A DNA stretch of 64,000 bases from an uncultured Lachnospiraceae bacterium (GCA_947591155.1 CANQDA010000006.1:52714-116713), one strand, 5' to 3'; positions 39,640 to 49,425 are shown, numbered from the stretch's first letter. The notes: generated by a model from the letters alone, not told the origin. Translations and numbers: made by a program.

Positions 39640-40932
39640 ATGGCGAAGAATAATTTAAATGTTCGAATTTTACAAAAACGCGACACGGCCTCCAACTGGA
39701 CTTCCTAGAATCCCACCTTAATGAAAGGCGAAATCGCAATCGTCGATACATCATAGGGAGAAACAAGACTAAAGATTGGGAACGGTTCATCAACTTTTAC
39801 AGAGTTGCCGTTTATTGATGAACCCTTAAGAAACAGTCTTTAGTCTAAATCAGGCAATAATGTTGTCTATTAGACAACAGATAGCCAAGATGGAAGTGAT
39901 ATTTAGTTAAGCGTGTCAGAGGGGAATTTCCCCGAACAAGATAAAACAGGCGACATCATTTATGTTGAGGTGACTAATCCACTTTCAATTTCAAGCGGAT
40001 TTGGAGTGCTAAATTTGGGAACGCGCTATGTTCCATATAAGGGGATGAGCGCAAGTGGTGATTCTCCCGCATGGGGAGAGCACACAGTCACAGTCAACGG
40101 CGGCGTAATGGTGTTCATGTATGCAAAAGATAAATGGATTTGGACGAACATGAATACGATGAATGACTTTGTGCGCGGCGATTCAATTTCGTCGAGTGAA
40201 ATGATTGATACCGGCGCGGTTGTGGACTAGAATCAAATTGCAAGTTTTGTGAATCAGCAGATTTCGTCCTTTTCATCGCAAATTTCCGCGCTTGAGGAGC
40301 AAGTTGAGCAGCTCAAGACTGCTCAACCAATGGTTATAACATAGAGAACGATGGAAACAACTGATGACACCATTACTCTTACACATGAAATTGCTGGTGA
40401 AGAAGATTTTCACTTTGACAGAGACTTCATTTCGGGCGATATTTTGATTGTTTATATTAGTGGCACAAGGCATCACATTCATTTTGCGTCAAATAAGCAA
40501 ACTTATATCCGCTTCAATAATTATCAGTCTGATCATTATTATCCAATTCAAACTCATTTTCCTGATACAAGTGACGCATTAAGTTATAATATTGGAGAAC
40601 TTTATCATTTTTATGCTTTTATTTTTGCAAAAAATGAATCAACTTCTGGATGTTGGATTTTGTTTAGTGCATCTCAAAGTGATAATTTTGCAATTGTGGA
40701 CAATTACGATCCTTCTTCTGGCTCAGGGTCAAAAATTCCTACTCATGCAACAATTGCACAGTAGCTTAGCGCAAGAATGGTCTCTAATGTTGTAGAACCT
40801 GGAGCAGAAGTCTTTGAAGACCAAGCCAAATCAAATGATGTCGCATCTCAAGATGATAACAGTATTTTCAACTCAACTAACTAGAAACCAATTTTAAATT
40901 GGGAGGTGAATGAAGATGGCATAGAAAGATGA
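39640..40932 (+). CDS. tail-fibre protein with Mtd N-like domain, nine TAGs
   Basis: 430 residues read across nine TAG codons. The N-terminus (ILQKRDTASNWTS-Q-NPTL and RLKIGNGSSTFTELPF) is again the Mtd-like domain. A middle region with a coiled coil (SQISALEEQVEQLKTAQP) and a beta-rich C-terminal head follow. It overlaps the next gene by 17 bases. Under the standard code it would be at least nine fragments. Confidence 0.85.
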
Positions 40933-41704
40933 AAATGTTTTAATCAATGAATTGACTTTGAATCGCTATTAGTCTTAGACCAAAAAGATTTTGGATAATT
41001 CTTTAAATATCCCCAAAGTTTAGGTTTTTAAAGATTCTGGTGCCGATTCCACTTCCGCTTCGGAAACAACTGCCGCACAAGCCGCCAATACCTCTAATGT
41101 TTGGTCTAAAGTGCTTGATGCAATTGGCACTCAAATGAAATTAGACAAAGAAACAATTTTCCCATATATTAGAGAACATCATATTGCGACTTTCACTTCT
41201 CCAAATTCTAATGAACAAGATATTACTATACCGAATATATCTGGAGGCTAGCCAATTCCTAAAGCTATTGCCTTTGTTAGAATTTCAGGAGATAGAAACA
41301 CATCTGAATATCATGGTATTTATACAGGTGAAATTTATGAAGACGGCCATCCTACTGATGCTAACGGCTACGATATATATCCTATTGCTTACTTGGTTTT
41401 AACAATTTCGCCGCCTAAAGATATTTATGTTCAATATGATGTCGCGGCAGTTGGTATTTATTCTCATTTGACCAGAGATTATTCCAATTATTATAGCCCA
41501 ATATATTATATGAATATTGAATAGGGTACCTCAAATGATTCTATGTGGGATAATATGGCGCCCTCAGTAAAAAATAATGGATATGCCCAATGGCTATCTA
41601 GTGGTGGCGGATATATGATGCCAATGAGTTTGACTTTAACTTTACCAGGACTTAACGACTATACTGGCTGTTTATATGGTTCTTATGAATGTTTTGTATT
41701 TTGA
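40916..41704 (+). CDS. receptor-binding/tail protein, six TAGs
   Basis: 262 residues from ATG GCA TAG, so the third codon is already TAG. Six TAGs in total. A coiled-coil-free N-terminus is followed by a beta-rich domain with many Tyr and Asn (SHLTRDYSNYYSPIYYMN), typical of a receptor-binding head. Overlaps the preceding gene; no family recognised. Confidence 0.8.
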
Positions 41705-41783
41705 TAAAGGGCATATTTACGATAAGTAGCCATCTAGCGTGAAAATTGGTTCTGACCAAACCAAAAAAGTAGCCAATCAATAA
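41685..41783 (+). CDS. possible small protein, 32 aa, one TAG
   Basis: Starts within the end of the preceding gene and reads MNVLYFDKGHIYDK-Q-PSSVKIGSDQTKK to a TAA. Tiny proteins of this type (VLYFDKGHIYDKQPS) precede tail or lysis genes in some phages. There is no clear ribosome site of its own; it may be made by coupling or by a frameshift from the upstream gene. Confidence 0.45.
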
Positions 41784-41820
41784 AAAGTTTTAAATGCGTA
41801 TAATTATAAAGGAGGTTTAA

Positions 41821-42576
41821 ATGGATAATCAGAAAGCTCTTCAAGAAGAGCCTGCAATTATTTATTTTTATTCTTATACATCTCCAAACAAACAGACCGT
41901 TTTAGTGGAAACTAGTAATGAAATTTCGCCGCTTCCTGAATCTTATACACAACTTACTAAAGAACAAGCGGCGGATTTAAAAATTCATCTTTTATGTCCC
42001 GATGAGCGCTCTAAAGTATTAGCAATTTCTAGTGGCCGATTCTAGATTGATGATATTCTTGATTCCGAAGAAAAAGCTACAATCGCGGCAAAAATCAAAG
42101 AACGCGATGAAAGATTAAAAGGCTGGATTCCTCCTGCCGAAGTAAGAGCCAAAGCCTTTGGTGAAAACAGTGTTTATATTGATACATCTGAAAAGGCGCA
42201 AAAAATAAATACTATTCTCAAAAAGGCAATTGCTCAACTTCCCGACAATGAAGCCGCAGAAGTCGCAGAACTTTTTCCCGCTTGGGATTCAACTAAAACT
42301 TACGAAGCTCAAGATCGTGTTTATTATAATGGGCAATTGTATCGTTGTCTTTCACCGCATTCGGCGCAAGAAACATGGACACCAGAGGACGCTCATTCTC
42401 TTTGGGCAAAAGTTTTAACCTCTCCGACTGAAATTCTTGAATGGCAGCAACCGGATAGCACAAACCCCTACAACAAAGGAGACCGTGTCTATTTCAATGG
42501 TGAAATTTACGAATCTGAACTTGATGGCAATGTTTGGAGTCCCGCCACGTTTGGCTGGAAGAAAATTGAACAATGA
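41821..42576 (+). CDS. protein with two chitin-binding-type (CBM5/12-like) modules, one TAG
   Basis: 251 residues, one TAG at 42043-42045. The C-terminal half has two aromatic-rich modules, AWDSTKTYEAQDRVYYNGQL and TNPYNKGDRVYFNGEIYES, each ending in Trp, the fold of carbohydrate-binding family 5/12. The N-terminal helical part may attach it to the virion. It lies just before the holin, so a role in cell-wall binding is likely. Confidence 0.85.
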
Positions 42577-42595
42577 GTGAAAAGGAGGAAATAAA

Positions 42596-42916
42596 ATGAA
42601 AATTAACTGGAAACTTAGAGTACAGAATAAGTATTTCTGGATTTCGTTGATTTCGGCAATTTTTGCTTTTCTTACTGCGGTTTTGCCGCTGTTTGGTATT
42701 ACTGCAAATCTTGGCGGCGTTGAAAACGCAGTTATGACTACCCTTTCGATGATTTTCACAGTGCTGACTGCGCTTGGAATTGTGATTGACCCGACCACAG
42801 AGGGCGCAAGTGACAGTGCTCGTGCGCTTGGATATGAAACTCCTGCGCCGAACGTAAAGTCTGGCGAAGAAATGGAGCCCGAAGTCGAGGCTTTCCTTGA
42901 AAGTGAGGGGGTGTAA
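42596..42916 (+). CDS. holin, phi-LC3 family
   Basis: 106 residues. MKINWKLRVQNKYFWISLI followed by two transmembrane helices and the family signature GIVIDPTTEGASDSARALGYETP. Holins form the membrane lesions that release the endolysin encoded next. No TAG codon although the flanking genes have them. Confidence 0.93.
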   Translation: MKINWKLRVQNKYFWISLISAIFAFLTAVLPLFGITANLGGVENAVMTTLSMIFTVLTALGIVIDPTTEGASDSARALGYETPAPNVKSGEEMEPEVEAFLESEGV

Positions 42917-42918
42917 AA

Positions 42919-43872
42919 ATGGCAAAAGTTATGACAAACAGTCTTTTTGTTGCAAAATAGAAAGATATTGCAAAGAATTATAAAACGCTTTATGTGAATG
43001 GGTGTTTCGGCGCACCGCTCACATCTTCAACATATACGAGATACCTCACTAACACAAGTTACAACAGGAAACCCGCGCGTCAAGAAATCATCAAGGCGCA
43101 TACAAATACCAATCCTATTACATTTGGATTTGACTGTGTTTGTCTCATTAAAGGTATTCTGTGGGGATGGTCTGGAAACAAAAACAAAGCCTACGGCGGC
43201 GCACAATACGCCGTGAATGGTGTTCCTGATGTCGGAACAGAAGAAATCATTAACTATTGTAGTGGTGTAAGCTCCACATTTGATGTGAACACGATGTATC
43301 CAGGTGAATTGCTCTGGCTTAGCGGACACGTTGGAATTTATATTGGAAACGGATTGGCTGTTGAATGTACTCCCGCATGGGATGATTGTGTTCAATTTTC
43401 TTGCGTTGGCAATATTGGCGCGAAGCCTGGTTACAATTGCCGTTCTTGGGCGAAGCATGGTAGACTTCCTTGGATTGATTACACTGTTAAATCTATTAAC
43501 GATTCTCCTGCTTACAGTCCCGCGCCGGAATCGCCTAGTTACACGAAACCTGAACCGGCTCCTGCGTCTCCTAGTTATACAAAGCCTGAACCTGCGCCTG
43601 CACCCGAAACCACAGGAGGTACAAAAACCGTGAATATTACAATGCCCGTTTTAAAGAAAGGAATGAAAGTTGATGCCGTTAGAACACTTCAACGTATTCT
43701 GCGCAGTCTTGGATACACTGGAACAGATGGAAATCTAATCGAGATTGACGGCAGTTTCGGCGGCTCTACGAACAAAGCCGTTGGTAATTTCCAGTCTAAG
43801 AATGGACTTAATGTTGACTATTCTGTTGGCCAATAGACTTGGACAAAGCTCCTTAGCGGCGACTGCAAGTAA
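42919..43872 (+). CDS. endolysin: NlpC/P60 peptidase plus peptidoglycan-binding domain, two TAGs
   Basis: 317 residues, TAG at codon 14 and codon 306. The catalytic Cys lies in FGFDCVCLIKG and the His in LSGHVGIYIG, the order of NlpC/P60 hydrolases. A Pro/Glu linker with repeats (SYTKPEPAPA) leads to a PG_binding_1 domain (KGMKVDAVRTLQRILRSLG). The first TAG is so early that no lysin is made without suppression. That would tie lysis to suppressor tRNA level. Confidence 0.92.
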
Positions 43873-43883
43873 AATATAAAAAG

Positions 43884-43913
43884 AAAAGAGAGGTGACAAA
43901 CCTCTCTTTTTTT
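43884..43913 (+). terminator. bidirectional rho-independent terminator
   Basis: Ten-pair stem AAAAGAGAGG/CCTCTCTTTT with T-runs on both strands; ends the lysis unit on plus and the ligase unit on minus. Confidence 0.9.
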
Positions 43914-43914
43914 G

Positions 43915-44010
43915 TTATATTCGGTCTTGTGGGTCTTGCGGCGGCCCGATGAAAAAGAAGAACAAGAAAACCAAAAGTGCAATTATATAAAACCATTGAA
44001 ACGGCGTCAT
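43915..44010 (-). CDS. tiny membrane protein, 31 aa
   Basis: MTPFQWFYIIALLVFLFFFF then a short polar tail with two DPQ-type turns. One transmembrane helix. Its ATG overlaps the ligase stop (ATGA), so it is coupled to ligase translation. Too short for ordinary ORF calls. Function unknown. Confidence 0.65.
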   Translation of the reverse strand: MTPFQWFYIIALLVFLFFFFIGPPQDPQDRI

Positions 44011-45125
44011 TGTAACAATTGCCCCCATTCACATTCGTTCCACTTTTTGTCGTCTCTGAAACGAATCATTTTGCCGTGGCGCAGTTTTAAAGAAACCGGG
44101 TCGATTTGCATTGCCGCGACTTCAATAACTTTGCCTTTGTAGGAGGCGGGATTTGCTTTGATTTCTTCGGAAAGACCACTTAACAATCCAATTGGGACAA
44201 TTTTGTCGTCTTTGACAAGTGCGATTTCCAAACTTCCAGCATATCCCATGTAAAAAGACTTTGTTACGGGCGCGATTGGTTTTCCGTCACAATAGTCTTT
44301 ATAATGATTTTCGATTGGAAGTTTTTCATTCGTCATCGTGTTGATGTAGTATTTCCAATTTTCAAGTTCTTTGCCAGTGTATTCTTTTTCTGGTTTGGTC
44401 GCGCGGCCAGTGAAAAAGCAATCAATTGTTTCAGAAATTTCCTGCTTTACCTTGAGAGTGTCTTTAGAGGGGCGCTTGCCGGGTTGATAAGTCGAACCCG
44501 CGCGAGTAATGACCATTCCTTCGTGCCCGCTTGCAAGAATTGCTTGCAAATTGTTCCAAAGTGTTTCGCCGCCATAATAAACTGCATACTCAACATAGGA
44601 AGAATTGACATATTGTGTCTCTTCACGAATTGTGTTAAGATAAGAAAAGCGCCGAGATGCCTCCATTTGAAGGAAAGAATCACCATTATAAGCCAGTACA
44701 TCAAACACATAATAAGTCAAATAACCATCTTTTTGCTGACGTTCAACCGCGCGAGGCTGTAAACAATTCATAATGCTGGTAGTAGATTTTACGTTTTCTT
44801 TTTGAGTTGAATAAACTTCTCCCAAAAGACAGGTACCATTTGGAAGTTTCTCAACCCAATCTTTGATTTGCGGCAGCCATTCAATTTTATTGAGATATTC
44901 TCCGCTTACACTACGCGCCCGGCCAGTAAGAGAACAATTTCCATCTTCGTCTTTGAGGAGTTTATACCACGCGCCGTCACGCTTTTGACTTCCAAGCCAT
45001 TCACCGCTAAAAATACGCGATTTGGCTTCTTCTTTTTTGCGCTTTTCGGGCCACGAAGACGGCGCAGACCAATATTTCATCGCTTCAAGATTGAAAAAGT
45101 CGATTCCAGAAATAAAATTTTTCAT
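44007..45125 (-). CDS. ATP-dependent DNA ligase
   Basis: 372 residues. Nucleotidyltransferase motifs: I KRDGAWYK with the adenylated Lys near residue 48, III/IIIa YYVFDVLAYNG, IV GHEGMVIT, V TLKVKQE, and a C-terminal OB domain (GKVIEVAAMQID). It seals nicks in phage DNA. The OB domain favours DNA over RNA ligase. Overlaps the kinase gene upstream. No TAG codons. Confidence 0.92.
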   Translation of the reverse strand: MKNFISGIDFFNLEAMKYWSAPSSWPEKRKKEEAKSRIFSGEWLGSQKRDGAWYKLLKDEDGNCSLTGRARSVSGEYLNKIEWLPQIKDWVEKLPNGTCLLGEVYSTQKENVKSTTSIMNCLQPRAVERQQKDGYLTYYVFDVLAYNGDSFLQMEASRRFSYLNTIREETQYVNSSYVEYAVYYGGETLWNNLQAILASGHEGMVITRAGSTYQPGKRPSKDTLKVKQEISETIDCFFTGRATKPEKEYTGKELENWKYYINTMTNEKLPIENHYKDYCDGKPIAPVTKSFYMGYAGSLEIALVKDDKIVPIGLLSGLSEEIKANPASYKGKVIEVAAMQIDPVSLKLRHGKMIRFRDDKKWNECEWGQLLQ

Positions 45126-45688
45126 TCTTTATCTCCTTTTAAAATACATTTGTTTACAAAATATGTAATGCCTTCGCGCAGAGTTTTCATATCATCATCT
45201 GTCACATTGTTGTCAAAATAGATGTCGTAATTGTAATTGTTTACGTTTTGGTCTGCATGATTTGAAGTCGGCTGATTGTCAGTTCTATCAGACTGAATTA
45301 GAACTGTGTAGACAGTTACATTTAACTCGTTTAAAGTTTTTACGAACTTTTCAATCTCTTCTGGCTCTCTACAATCAACAAACACAACTTTTTCTTTAAA
45401 GTTTTCTTTGTCATCTTTCAAAACTTTTTCCATAATCAAAACTGAGTGAATTACTTGCATTACCCAATTAAAAGAATAGTTGTTGTAGTCAGTTGTTATA
45501 TCTTTTAGGTCAGATAAAAACTTTCGCGCTTCGGGTGTTTTCTTTCCATCCCAACCAACTTTTTTTGCTAGTTCTTTAATCGGTTGAATTGTTGAAAGAA
45601 TCATTGTGTTGTTATAAATTTTGGAGAACTCAAGTTCAAAAGTTGTCTTTCCCGCGCCGGGAGCACCATTTACAATAAAAACTTTCAT
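45122..45688 (-). CDS. P-loop nucleotide kinase (dNMP kinase-like)
   Basis: 188 residues starting MKVFIVNGAPGAGKTTFELEF, a Walker A at the N-terminus. A later VVFVDCREPEEIEKF segment is typical of phage deoxynucleoside monophosphate kinases. It would supply dNDPs together with ThyA and NrdD. Coupled to the genes on both sides by 4-base overlaps. Confidence 0.82.
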   Translation of the reverse strand: MKVFIVNGAPGAGKTTFELEFSKIYNNTMILSTIQPIKELAKKVGWDGKKTPEARKFLSDLKDITTDYNNYSFNWVMQVIHSVLIMEKVLKDDKENFKEKVVFVDCREPEEIEKFVKTLNELNVTVYTVLIQSDRTDNQPTSNHADQNVNNYNYDIYFDNNVTDDDMKTLREGITYFVNKCILKGDKE

Positions 45689-46095
45689 TCATTTTCCTCT
45701 CTTTTATAGAAAGCATCATAGATTTTAGCTAAAAGAGCTGATTCTTTTTCAATATCTTCAAGTACGTCACTTCTATAAATTGTTTTCTTTCGCGCGAAGT
45801 GATATGGGAAAACTTTTATGCCGGTTTCTTTGCGGATTTTTTTAGCTTCTGCGCGGGTACACTTAAGTCGAATTTTTTTAGAGTCCACGCCTGGATGCGG
45901 CGTAAGGTCTAGTGCCATCGAGTAAATTCTAAGAAGACAATATCTATCTAAAGTACAGACATCTGTTCCAAAATCAAGATAAACTTTTGAAGCCTTTTTT
46001 GAATCAGCTAAAGCCCTAAATTGAGTAGTAAATCTTGTCCACACAAGACTAATTTCATAATCAAAATCATTTAATTCTTTATCTGTATATGTCAT
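45685..46095 (-). CDS. hypothetical protein, 136 aa
   Basis: Starts MTYTDKELNDFDYEIS behind AAAGGAG, the first gene of the ligase unit. Basic central region (KKIRLKCTRAEAKKIRKETG) and helical C-terminus. No family recognised. Confidence 0.77.
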   Translation of the reverse strand: MTYTDKELNDFDYEISLVWTRFTTQFRALADSKKASKVYLDFGTDVCTLDRYCLLRIYSMALDLTPHPGVDSKKIRLKCTRAEAKKIRKETGIKVFPYHFARKKTIYRSDVLEDIEKESALLAKIYDAFYKREENE

Positions 46096-46125
46096 ATTTA
46101 TATTCTCCTTTCTTTTTCTATATAT

Positions 46126-46154
46126 ATTATACCACATTTTTAGACTTTTTTCAA
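46126..46154 (-). promoter_or_regulatory. sigma70-type promoter of the ligase unit
   Basis: TTGAAA, 17-base spacer, TATAAT on the minus strand, TGTGG and ATATATAGAAA flanks; divergent from the promoter at 46241. Confidence 0.87.
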
Positions 46155-46240
46155 GAGTTGAATCTGACATAAAATTGTGTTACTTTTGCGCCCACGCGCG
46201 CGCAATAAAAATAAGGAAGGAAGCTCAAAACACTCAAAAT

Positions 46241-46269
46241 TTGAAAACTCCTCAAAATTATGATATAAT
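46241..46269 (+). promoter_or_regulatory. sigma70-type promoter
   Basis: TTGAAA, 17-base spacer, TATAAT, then ATATACAGAAAG; drives the 119-aa gene and probably the two tRNAs. Confidence 0.86.
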
Positions 46270-46298
46270 ATATACAGAAAGTCAAGGAGGACATGAGC

Positions 46299-46655
46299 AT
46301 GGAAAAGATAGCTTTGGTCGGCGCAAGTCCCTATCAGATTGATACAATTAAAGATGTGGTTTACAAATTTATTTCTGATGGTAACGATGTTGGAATCGGC
46401 GCATATGATACAACGCAAAAAGCAATTGATAATGGCGCCACTGCATTTTTCTTGTTTGTGCCCAAATGCAAACTTGAGGATTGCGACGCCGCGTATAATT
46501 GCGGTTTACCAAGCACGATTGTAGTTGTTGGAAGTTTTGCTCAAATGAAGCGAATTGACAAAGTACAATTTATAAGACATGGCGCGGCGCTCTTTCTGGA
46601 ACTTCCTTGTATGAGAGAAACTTTGGAGAACTTGCTGAAGGAAATTTGCAGTTAA
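46299..46655 (+). CDS. hypothetical protein, possible Rossmann-like fold, 118 aa
   Basis: Second of two in-frame ATGs chosen because it is 8 bases from GGAGG. Alternating hydrophobic strands (KIALVGASPYQI, AFFLFVP, TIVVVGSF, AALFLELP) and helices suggest an alpha/beta receiver-like fold, but no active-site pattern is clear. Directly upstream of tRNA-Leu. Confidence 0.75.
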   Translation: MEKIALVGASPYQIDTIKDVVYKFISDGNDVGIGAYDTTQKAIDNGATAFFLFVPKCKLEDCDAAYNCGLPSTIVVVGSFAQMKRIDKVQFIRHGAALFLELPCMRETLENLLKEICS

Positions 46656-46659
46656 TAAT

Positions 46660-46747
46660 GCCGGATTGATGAAACTGCCAGACATTCAGCTCTTAAAAAG
46701 CTGTGAGTTGTAAACTCGTGCGGGTTGGAATCCCGCATCCGGCACCA
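46660..46747 (+). tRNA. tRNA-Leu (anticodon UAA)
   Basis: Acceptor GCCGGAT/ATCCGGC with encoded ACCA, anticodon arm CAGCT-CTTAAAA-AGCTG (UAA), long variable arm of class II tRNAs. Confidence 0.95.
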
Positions 46748-46768
46748 GCCCCTGAAAAGGGGCGATAA

Positions 46769-46842
46769 AGGCGTGTGGTGTAACGGTAGCACATGATACT
46801 TTGACTATCACGGTGCCAGTTCGACTCTGGCCACGCCAGCCA
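46769..46842 (+). tRNA. tRNA-Gln (anticodon UUG)
   Basis: D-arm GTGTAACGGTAGCAC typical of tRNA-Gln, anticodon loop CTTTGAC (UUG), T-arm GCCAG-TTCGACT-CTGGC, discriminator G and encoded CCA. Position 1-72 is an A-A mismatch, in keeping with the weak first pair of tRNA-Gln. Confidence 0.92.
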
Positions 46843-46869
46843 ATTTTAAAATTTAAAAGGAGCTCAAAA

Positions 46870-47250
46870 ATGAAACTTTATGCAATCACTAAAGGAAAAT
46901 ATGAAGATTATCATATCTGTGCTTTAACGTCTGATAAAGACAAAGCGACGCGTTTAAAATCTTTTTATTCAGACCAATGGGATGACGCTTATATTGAAGA
47001 ATATGAAGATGGCAATGAAAACAAAGACGGACTAATTCCTTTTAGATACTGGCCACAATCTAAAAACGAAAATGAAGATTGTTATGCGCTTGAAGGAAAT
47101 TCTGTCATACCAGAAGAAGACTATATTAGTTATGATGAAAATGGAAATATAGTAACTCTTGTTGTGTTTGCTTCTGATATTGAGGGCGCGAAAGAAAAAG
47201 CCAGAGAGATTGTTGCAAAATACGAAGCAAAAAGTGCCAAGGAGTGTTAA
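46870..47250 (+). CDS. small phage protein, DUF7336-like N-terminus
   Basis: 126 residues, AAAGGAG site. The opening (MKLYAITKGKYEDYHICALTS) resembles a family of small proteins common in phages and plasmids with the pattern of a beta strand followed by YSDYHI. Acidic middle, helical C-terminus. Function unknown. Confidence 0.78.
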   Translation: MKLYAITKGKYEDYHICALTSDKDKATRLKSFYSDQWDDAYIEEYEDGNENKDGLIPFRYWPQSKNENEDCYALEGNSVIPEEDYISYDENGNIVTLVVFASDIEGAKEKAREIVAKYEAKSAKEC

Positions 47251-47251
47251 A

Positions 47252-47443
47252 ATGGCAAAAGTTATTGTTTGTGATATTTGCGGTAAAAGAATCACGCAAG
47301 GCTTGATTTCCGCGTCTCAATTTATATTGCCAATGTATAGAGAAGATAATAAAAAGTCTTTGGAAATTAAGCCAGTTGACTTGTGTTTAAATTGTCAAAA
47401 AGCTATCGCTAATTTTTGTTTTGATTATATCACTGCGGAATAA
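47252..47443 (+). CDS. small zinc-ribbon-like protein, 63 aa
   Basis: CDICG near the N-terminus and CLNC near the C-terminus give a four-cysteine metal site. Follows the previous stop by one base. Function unknown; such ribbons are frequent in early phage genes. Confidence 0.78.
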   Translation: MAKVIVCDICGKRITQGLISASQFILPMYREDNKKSLEIKPVDLCLNCQKAIANFCFDYITAE

Positions 47444-47456
47444 GAAAGGAGGGGAA

Positions 47457-47948
47457 ATGGAACAAAATTTTCAAATTTATACATCTTATTTTTATCAAGT
47501 GAGAAATTTTAAACCTTTTGTCGTTCCCATTTCAACAGCAAAATATGACCCGAAATGGTTTCACAAAAAAGAAAAAGGATTAAGTTATATCTTTCAAGAT
47601 AAAAACGGTGTTTTAAACGGTATTCGTTACAATCTCTTTGTTCCTGGTCCTTCTTGTGATTCATGTTGTACTGGTCCTGAAAATTGTGATACTAAAAATC
47701 CAGTTCAATGTGAATTTTTAAAACGATATACTGAACAACTAGAAAAAATTGATATAAACCGCGTTTTTAAAACTTTGGACTTCCTCAAAGATTATGTAAA
47801 AACCACATACAAAATTGAGAAAGACCTAATTTTTTGTTTCATGGTCTATGAAACTCCTAAAAATCCATGTTCTGAACGGCGCGTAATTCAATCTTATTTT
47901 ACTTCTCGCGGCATTCTTTGCGCGGAGCTAAACACCGCAAAACTATAA
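47457..47948 (+). CDS. DUF488-like cysteine-rich protein, 163 aa
   Basis: The N-terminal pattern (YTSYFYQVRNFKPFVVPIS, then PKWFH) resembles DUF488. A central cysteine cluster (CDSCCTGPENCDTKNPVQCEF) suggests metal binding. Strong AGGAGGGG site. Biochemical role of the family is not established. Confidence 0.7.
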   Translation: MEQNFQIYTSYFYQVRNFKPFVVPISTAKYDPKWFHKKEKGLSYIFQDKNGVLNGIRYNLFVPGPSCDSCCTGPENCDTKNPVQCEFLKRYTEQLEKIDINRVFKTLDFLKDYVKTTYKIEKDLIFCFMVYETPKNPCSERRVIQSYFTSRGILCAELNTAKL

Positions 47949-47968
47949 AAATTTAAAGGAGGGGACAA

Positions 47969-48292
47969 ATGTCAAATGAACACAGTACCCCAAGATTTTA
48001 TTTAATCCAGAAAGGAAATGAAGAAAACGCTGTCGGCGCAGCACTAACGGACGATGAGTACGCTGCAATTGACATTATTATAGATGATTTTAATGAACTT
48101 CATGCTGAATCAGAAAATGATTGGCTTTATATAACAGAAACACCAAAAGATATGCTAACGCGCGTAAAGCCGCATGATGAAAACCTGATGAAAAAAACAA
48201 TTTTATACCATGGTATAATTTATTATTGGCGTAACGAAGTATATTATTGGATGTATATGATGCGGCGGTCATTTAGAATATCGGAGGAATAA
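47969..48292 (+). CDS. hypothetical protein, 107 aa
   Basis: Strong GGAGG site. Acidic N-terminal half, a basic aromatic C-terminus (YWRNEVYYWMYMMRRSFR). No family recognised. Three bases upstream of the 376-aa gene, so co-translated with it. Confidence 0.72.
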   Translation: MSNEHSTPRFYLIQKGNEENAVGAALTDDEYAAIDIIIDDFNELHAESENDWLYITETPKDMLTRVKPHDENLMKKTILYHGIIYYWRNEVYYWMYMMRRSFRISEE

Positions 48293-48294
48293 AA

Positions 48295-49425
48295 ATGGTA
48301 GAACTTCCTTTTAATTATGATAATAAAATGGATGGCGAATGTTTCAGTTTTTATAGATTTTCTATAATGAACACTAAGCCTGAAATTTCTATGCCGTGGT
48401 ATGCGACAAAAACAAATTTCTACATTGGAACAAATATGCGCAAAACTTATGGCGGTTATGGCACATCAGAGGGACGACAGCCTGAAATTTCATGGTATAA
48501 TGATGTTTTAACTCAAAAAGAAATTCCAGTTGAATCTCTTGACGAGACAAATTTTATTCAGTCCATTAAAGCATTAATCGATATTGGTTTCTATGTTATA
48601 GTTTACATGGACAATGCGGCGTTTTATAATTATCGTTTTGTCTTTCCAGAAGATAGACCCGAACATGAACAATGTATTTATGGTTATGATGATGATAAGC
48701 AAGTGTTCATTTTGCCAATGATTGGGAAAGGCAACGTTTTTGAAAGAACTGAAGTTCCTTATCAATGGGCACTTAATGGCTTCCTTAAAATGAAAGAGCG
48801 TTGTATAGAAAATCCCAACAAGCCCTATCATCATCGCGGTTTTTATTTTGAAGTGACTGCGATAAAAGTAAATCCAAATTATGAGTGTCCGAATTTGTTG
48901 TTTGAACATTGTCGAAAGATGGACAATGATTACTTCGCGCGAGTATCGCACAACAAAGTTGCACATCGTCGTGGAAAAAACACACTTGAAGAATATGATA
49001 CTTATACAGGGTTGGCCGTTTATGAAGGCATAAAAAGTGCAATTGACTTTATGATTGCAAATAAAGATGACATTGAAACTTTTAAACGTGATAGACACAA
49101 CATTCTTCGCGCGATTAAGAACCTGTATGATTATAAAGAGATAAACGTGCGCTCGATGCGTTATGTCTTAGACAAGTTTAAAGTTAATGGGCCTAGTGAT
49201 AAATTGATTTCGGATTTAATTGATGAATACGCCGCGAGCACCAAAAAGTTTAAAAATGCTTGTTATATTTATTTAAAGTGGGAGAAAAATGAAGACCCGA
49301 TTCTAATTGAACAAATTAAGAAAATTTGTGATGAATGCTACGAGACTGAATCTCATTCACTTGATTGGTATGGTTATCGTTTGCGCCAGTATCTCTATCT
49401 TGATAAATCTAAAATGAAACAATAA
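48295..49425 (+). CDS. large protein resembling C39-like/BtrH-type domains of natural-product clusters
   Basis: 376 residues, no TAG. The central block (FYVIVYMDNAAFY ... EHEQCIYGYDDDKQVFILPM) has the strand-Asp ... His-x-x-x-GYDD layout of papain-like BtrH N-terminal and related NRPS-associated proteins; a catalytic Cys/His pair cannot be assigned with certainty. The C-terminal half is helical. BtrH itself transfers an acyl group from an acyl carrier protein, and this window also encodes an ACP and an acyl-activating enzyme 6 kb downstream. The assignment is tentative. Confidence 0.55.
   Translation: MVELPFNYDNKMDGECFSFYRFSIMNTKPEISMPWYATKTNFYIGTNMRKTYGGYGTSEGRQPEISWYNDVLTQKEIPVESLDETNFIQSIKALIDIGFYVIVYMDNAAFYNYRFVFPEDRPEHEQCIYGYDDDKQVFILPMIGKGNVFERTEVPYQWALNGFLKMKERCIENPNKPYHHRGFYFEVTAIKVNPNYECPNLLFEHCRKMDNDYFARVSHNKVAHRRGKNTLEEYDTYTGLAVYEGIKSAIDFMIANKDDIETFKRDRHNILRAIKNLYDYKEINVRSMRYVLDKFKVNGPSDKLISDLIDEYAASTKKFKNACYIYLKWEKNEDPILIEQIKKICDECYETESHSLDWYGYRLRQYLYLDKSKMKQ

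Noticed and set aside
46769..46842. tRNA-Gln(UUG) as the TAG decoder
   Set aside because: UUG would need a G-U pair at the first codon base; the CUA tRNA at 55136 is a direct match.
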